Position numbers and translations under genes: made by a program. A stretch of 64,000 nucleotides of DNA from MKSF01 sp037190225 (GTDB taxonomy: Bacteria; Bacteroidota; Bacteroidia; Chitinophagales; Chitinophagaceae): positions 310,001 through 374,000 of the forward strand of contig JBBCJL010000003.1 in the NCBI GenBank assembly GCA_037190225.1, in the 5' to 3' direction. The notes beneath the pieces were generated by a model. The model did no database searches and was not told the DNA's origin. It was given only the letters and a program-made list of their open reading frames with translations. Positions 62,484-64,000 of the stretch are shown here, in pieces (the first letter of the stretch is position 1; each line of letters opens with the position of its first letter).

Positions 62484-63734
62484 ATGTCAACGACCATCAT
62501 AAAAGAACAGCAGCTCCGTAAGCATAAGGCCTGGGCTACCGGGCTTTTCCTGCTGATGACGCTCCTCTATATTGCGGCAAGCATAGCTGAGCATACTTAC
62601 CACCTGCATGGAGCGGGCTATGTCCGTGCCTTCTCCGAAGCCGCCATGGTAGGCGCCCTGGCCGACTGGTTTGCCGTAACGGCATTGTTCGCCTATCCGC
62701 TGGGCCTTAAGATACCCCATACCAACATCATCCAGAGAAGCAAGGATAAGATAGGCGAAAACCTGGGCAGCTTTGTAGTAGATAATTTTTTAAATGCCGA
62801 AACTATAAAGCCCTATATCCGTAAGCTGGAAGTGACACAATTCGCAGCTGAATGGCTGCTGAAAGAGAAGAACCTGGCGATGATAAGCGCCGAGGTCAAG
62901 AAGACCGCCAGGGAGCTGCTTACACAGGCGGACGGCGGCGCCATCACCCGTTATATCGCCAGGCAAGGTACGGGCATCCTGTCCGGGCTGGATCTGAATA
63001 CCGGGATAGCCAATCTTGTCAGGTATTTTGCCGCCACGCCGGAAATGGACGACGCCATCAACAGCGTGGCCGGTAAAGCCATGGAAATGGTGGCCGCCAA
63101 CCGGCAACTGGTGCAGCAGAAGGTCAAAGAGAACAGCTTTTTCTTCATACCGGGCTTTGTGGATAATAAAATAGCCGATAAGATATCTTCCGGGATCATC
63201 GGCTTCCTGGCGGACATCCGGGACAATCCGGAACATGAGACCAGGCTGGCCATCAAAGCCAAGGTCACGGAGCTGGCAGACGCCATACAGACGGAAGACA
63301 AATGGCAGCAGGAACTGCAGAAGCTCAAGGACAACCTGATCCGGTCCGGGAAAGTAGAGGAATACGCGGCGTCCATCTGGCAATACCTCCGGCGCGCTAT
63401 CGATGAGCTGCTGCAGGACGATTCCACCGTGTTGGAGACAAGGGTGTCCCGCTTCCTGGCCCGGACCGTAGCAGATATCCGCAACAACCCGGGGCAGACC
63501 CGGCAGATAGACGGGTGGATAAGGAGCAAAGTATATTATTATGTGCTCAGGAACGCAGTGACCATAGGAAATATCATCTCCGCTACCGTAGAAGCCTGGG
63601 ACGGCAGGGAGCTAAGCCGCAAGCTGGAGCTGGAAGTGGGCAAGGACCTGCAGTTCATACGTATCAACGGCACGCTGGTAGGCGGTCTCGTAGGATTGCT
63701 GATCTATACCGTGACCCGTCTTTTCCTGAATTAA
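62484..63734 (+). CDS. DUF445 membrane protein
   Basis: 416 residues. Helix at about 15-35 (ATGLFLLMTLLYIAASIAE), then the family's GAGYVRAFSEAAMVGALADWFAVTALF block, a long helical middle part, and a C-terminal membrane helix (LVGGLVGLLIYTVTRLFLN). DUF445 proteins (YheB-like) are envelope proteins of unknown function. Starts 90 bases from the divergent amidase gene. Full length. Confidence 0.85.
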   Translation: MSTTIIKEQQLRKHKAWATGLFLLMTLLYIAASIAEHTYHLHGAGYVRAFSEAAMVGALADWFAVTALFAYPLGLKIPHTNIIQRSKDKIGENLGSFVVDNFLNAETIKPYIRKLEVTQFAAEWLLKEKNLAMISAEVKKTARELLTQADGGAITRYIARQGTGILSGLDLNTGIANLVRYFAATPEMDDAINSVAGKAMEMVAANRQLVQQKVKENSFFFIPGFVDNKIADKISSGIIGFLADIRDNPEHETRLAIKAKVTELADAIQTEDKWQQELQKLKDNLIRSGKVEEYAASIWQYLRRAIDELLQDDSTVLETRVSRFLARTVADIRNNPGQTRQIDGWIRSKVYYYVLRNAVTIGNIISATVEAWDGRELSRKLELEVGKDLQFIRINGTLVGGLVGLLIYTVTRLFLN

Positions 63735-63849
63735 TTGTTATTGTGGCCTGCAATCCGACACCTGCGCTAAACTTTATCAAAAGCGGATGTTCTAATATTT
63801 TCCAGGAAAATGTTTATATTTACACGGATTTTTAAACAAAAAATAAAAG

Positions 63850-64000
63850 ATGAAATACGTACTTCTCATATCGGCATTATCATTATCCTCTTTGACATTT
63901 GCACAGAAGGCAAAGCTCAGCGAAGCCCAAAAAGCTATGAGCTCTTTCTCTGCAGCAAAAGAAAACGATGAAACCGGCCGCCTGCTGCATATGACCAAGG
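63850..64000 (+). CDS. Secreted protein, C-terminus beyond the window
   Basis: The ATG at 63850 opens a frame to the window end (50 codons). SPI signal MKYVLLISALSLSSLTFAQ, then KAKLSEAQKAMSSFSAAKEN, a helical start suggestive of TPR or coiled-coil proteins. A TATATTTA -7-like element lies at 63815-63822. Too little is visible to name it. Confidence 0.7.
   Translation, partial: MKYVLLISALSLSSLTFAQKAKLSEAQKAMSSFSAAKENDETGRLLHMTK

Noticed and set aside
1..64000. tRNA, rRNA, CRISPR array, transposase or phage gene
   Set aside because: None was found by eye on either strand; a tRNAscan and CRISPR finder run would confirm.

Overview
The window looks like chromosomal DNA of a member of the Bacteroidota, most likely a Chitinophagaceae relative. 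The evidence is a gliding-motility/T9SS type B C-terminal domain, a TonB-dependent receptor paired with a DUF4249 lipoprotein, a bacillithiol enzyme (BshC), many SPII lipoproteins, and promoters of the TTTG / TAnnTTTG type. Most of the window has balanced base composition and dense, short-spaced operons. About 10.0-13.3 kb is strikingly A+T rich and looks acquired. No transposase, phage gene, CRISPR array, rRNA or tRNA was seen.

Layout. 0-1.4 kb: a DoxX-like gene cut by the edge, an SRPBCC protein, and a minus-strand candidate structured RNA ending in a terminator. 1.5-4.1 kb: a lipoprotein TPR sensor kinase with its NarL-type regulator. 4.4-9.0 kb: a minus-strand signalling block of unknown protein, membrane protein, kinase and regulator, followed by two unknown genes that share a duplicated promoter with the palindrome CCGTATAAATACGG. 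10.1-13.3 kb: a Vsr / cytosine-methylase / GHKL-ATPase defence island, then a uracil-DNA glycosylase relative. 14.7-25.7 kb: a likely exopolysaccharide operon (CheY-like regulator, HEAT protein, two processive GT2 synthases, TPR plus YaiO-type barrel, DUF4838 lipoprotein), followed by a sugar dehydrogenase.

26-38 kb: a lipocalin facing NlpE, a predicted restriction nuclease with an adenine methylase, CDP-sugar precursor synthesis (rfbF), RecD, an orphan LuxR protein, an outer-membrane D15 protein with a DPP IV peptidase, and BshC. 38-49 kb: a T9SS cargo protein, an MlaE permease, barrel proteins, a PRTase, a hydrolase / shikimate kinase / DUF423 cluster, OmpA, and an OmpR/histidine-kinase pair. 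49-64 kb: DUF4249 with a TonB receptor, an AsmA-like protein, cysS, an MsbA-like exporter, frr, a DnaQ-like exonuclease, 3-hydroxyacyl-CoA dehydrogenase, an omega-amidase-like protein, DUF445, and the start of a secreted protein.

The features most worth following are the kinase/regulator block with its duplicated operator-promoter, the Vsr-methylase-GHKL island, the regulator-HEAT-GT2-YaiO operon, the candidate ncRNA at 1.1-1.36 kb, and an intergenic repeat present three times. Function calls come from reading motifs by eye; no database search was run.
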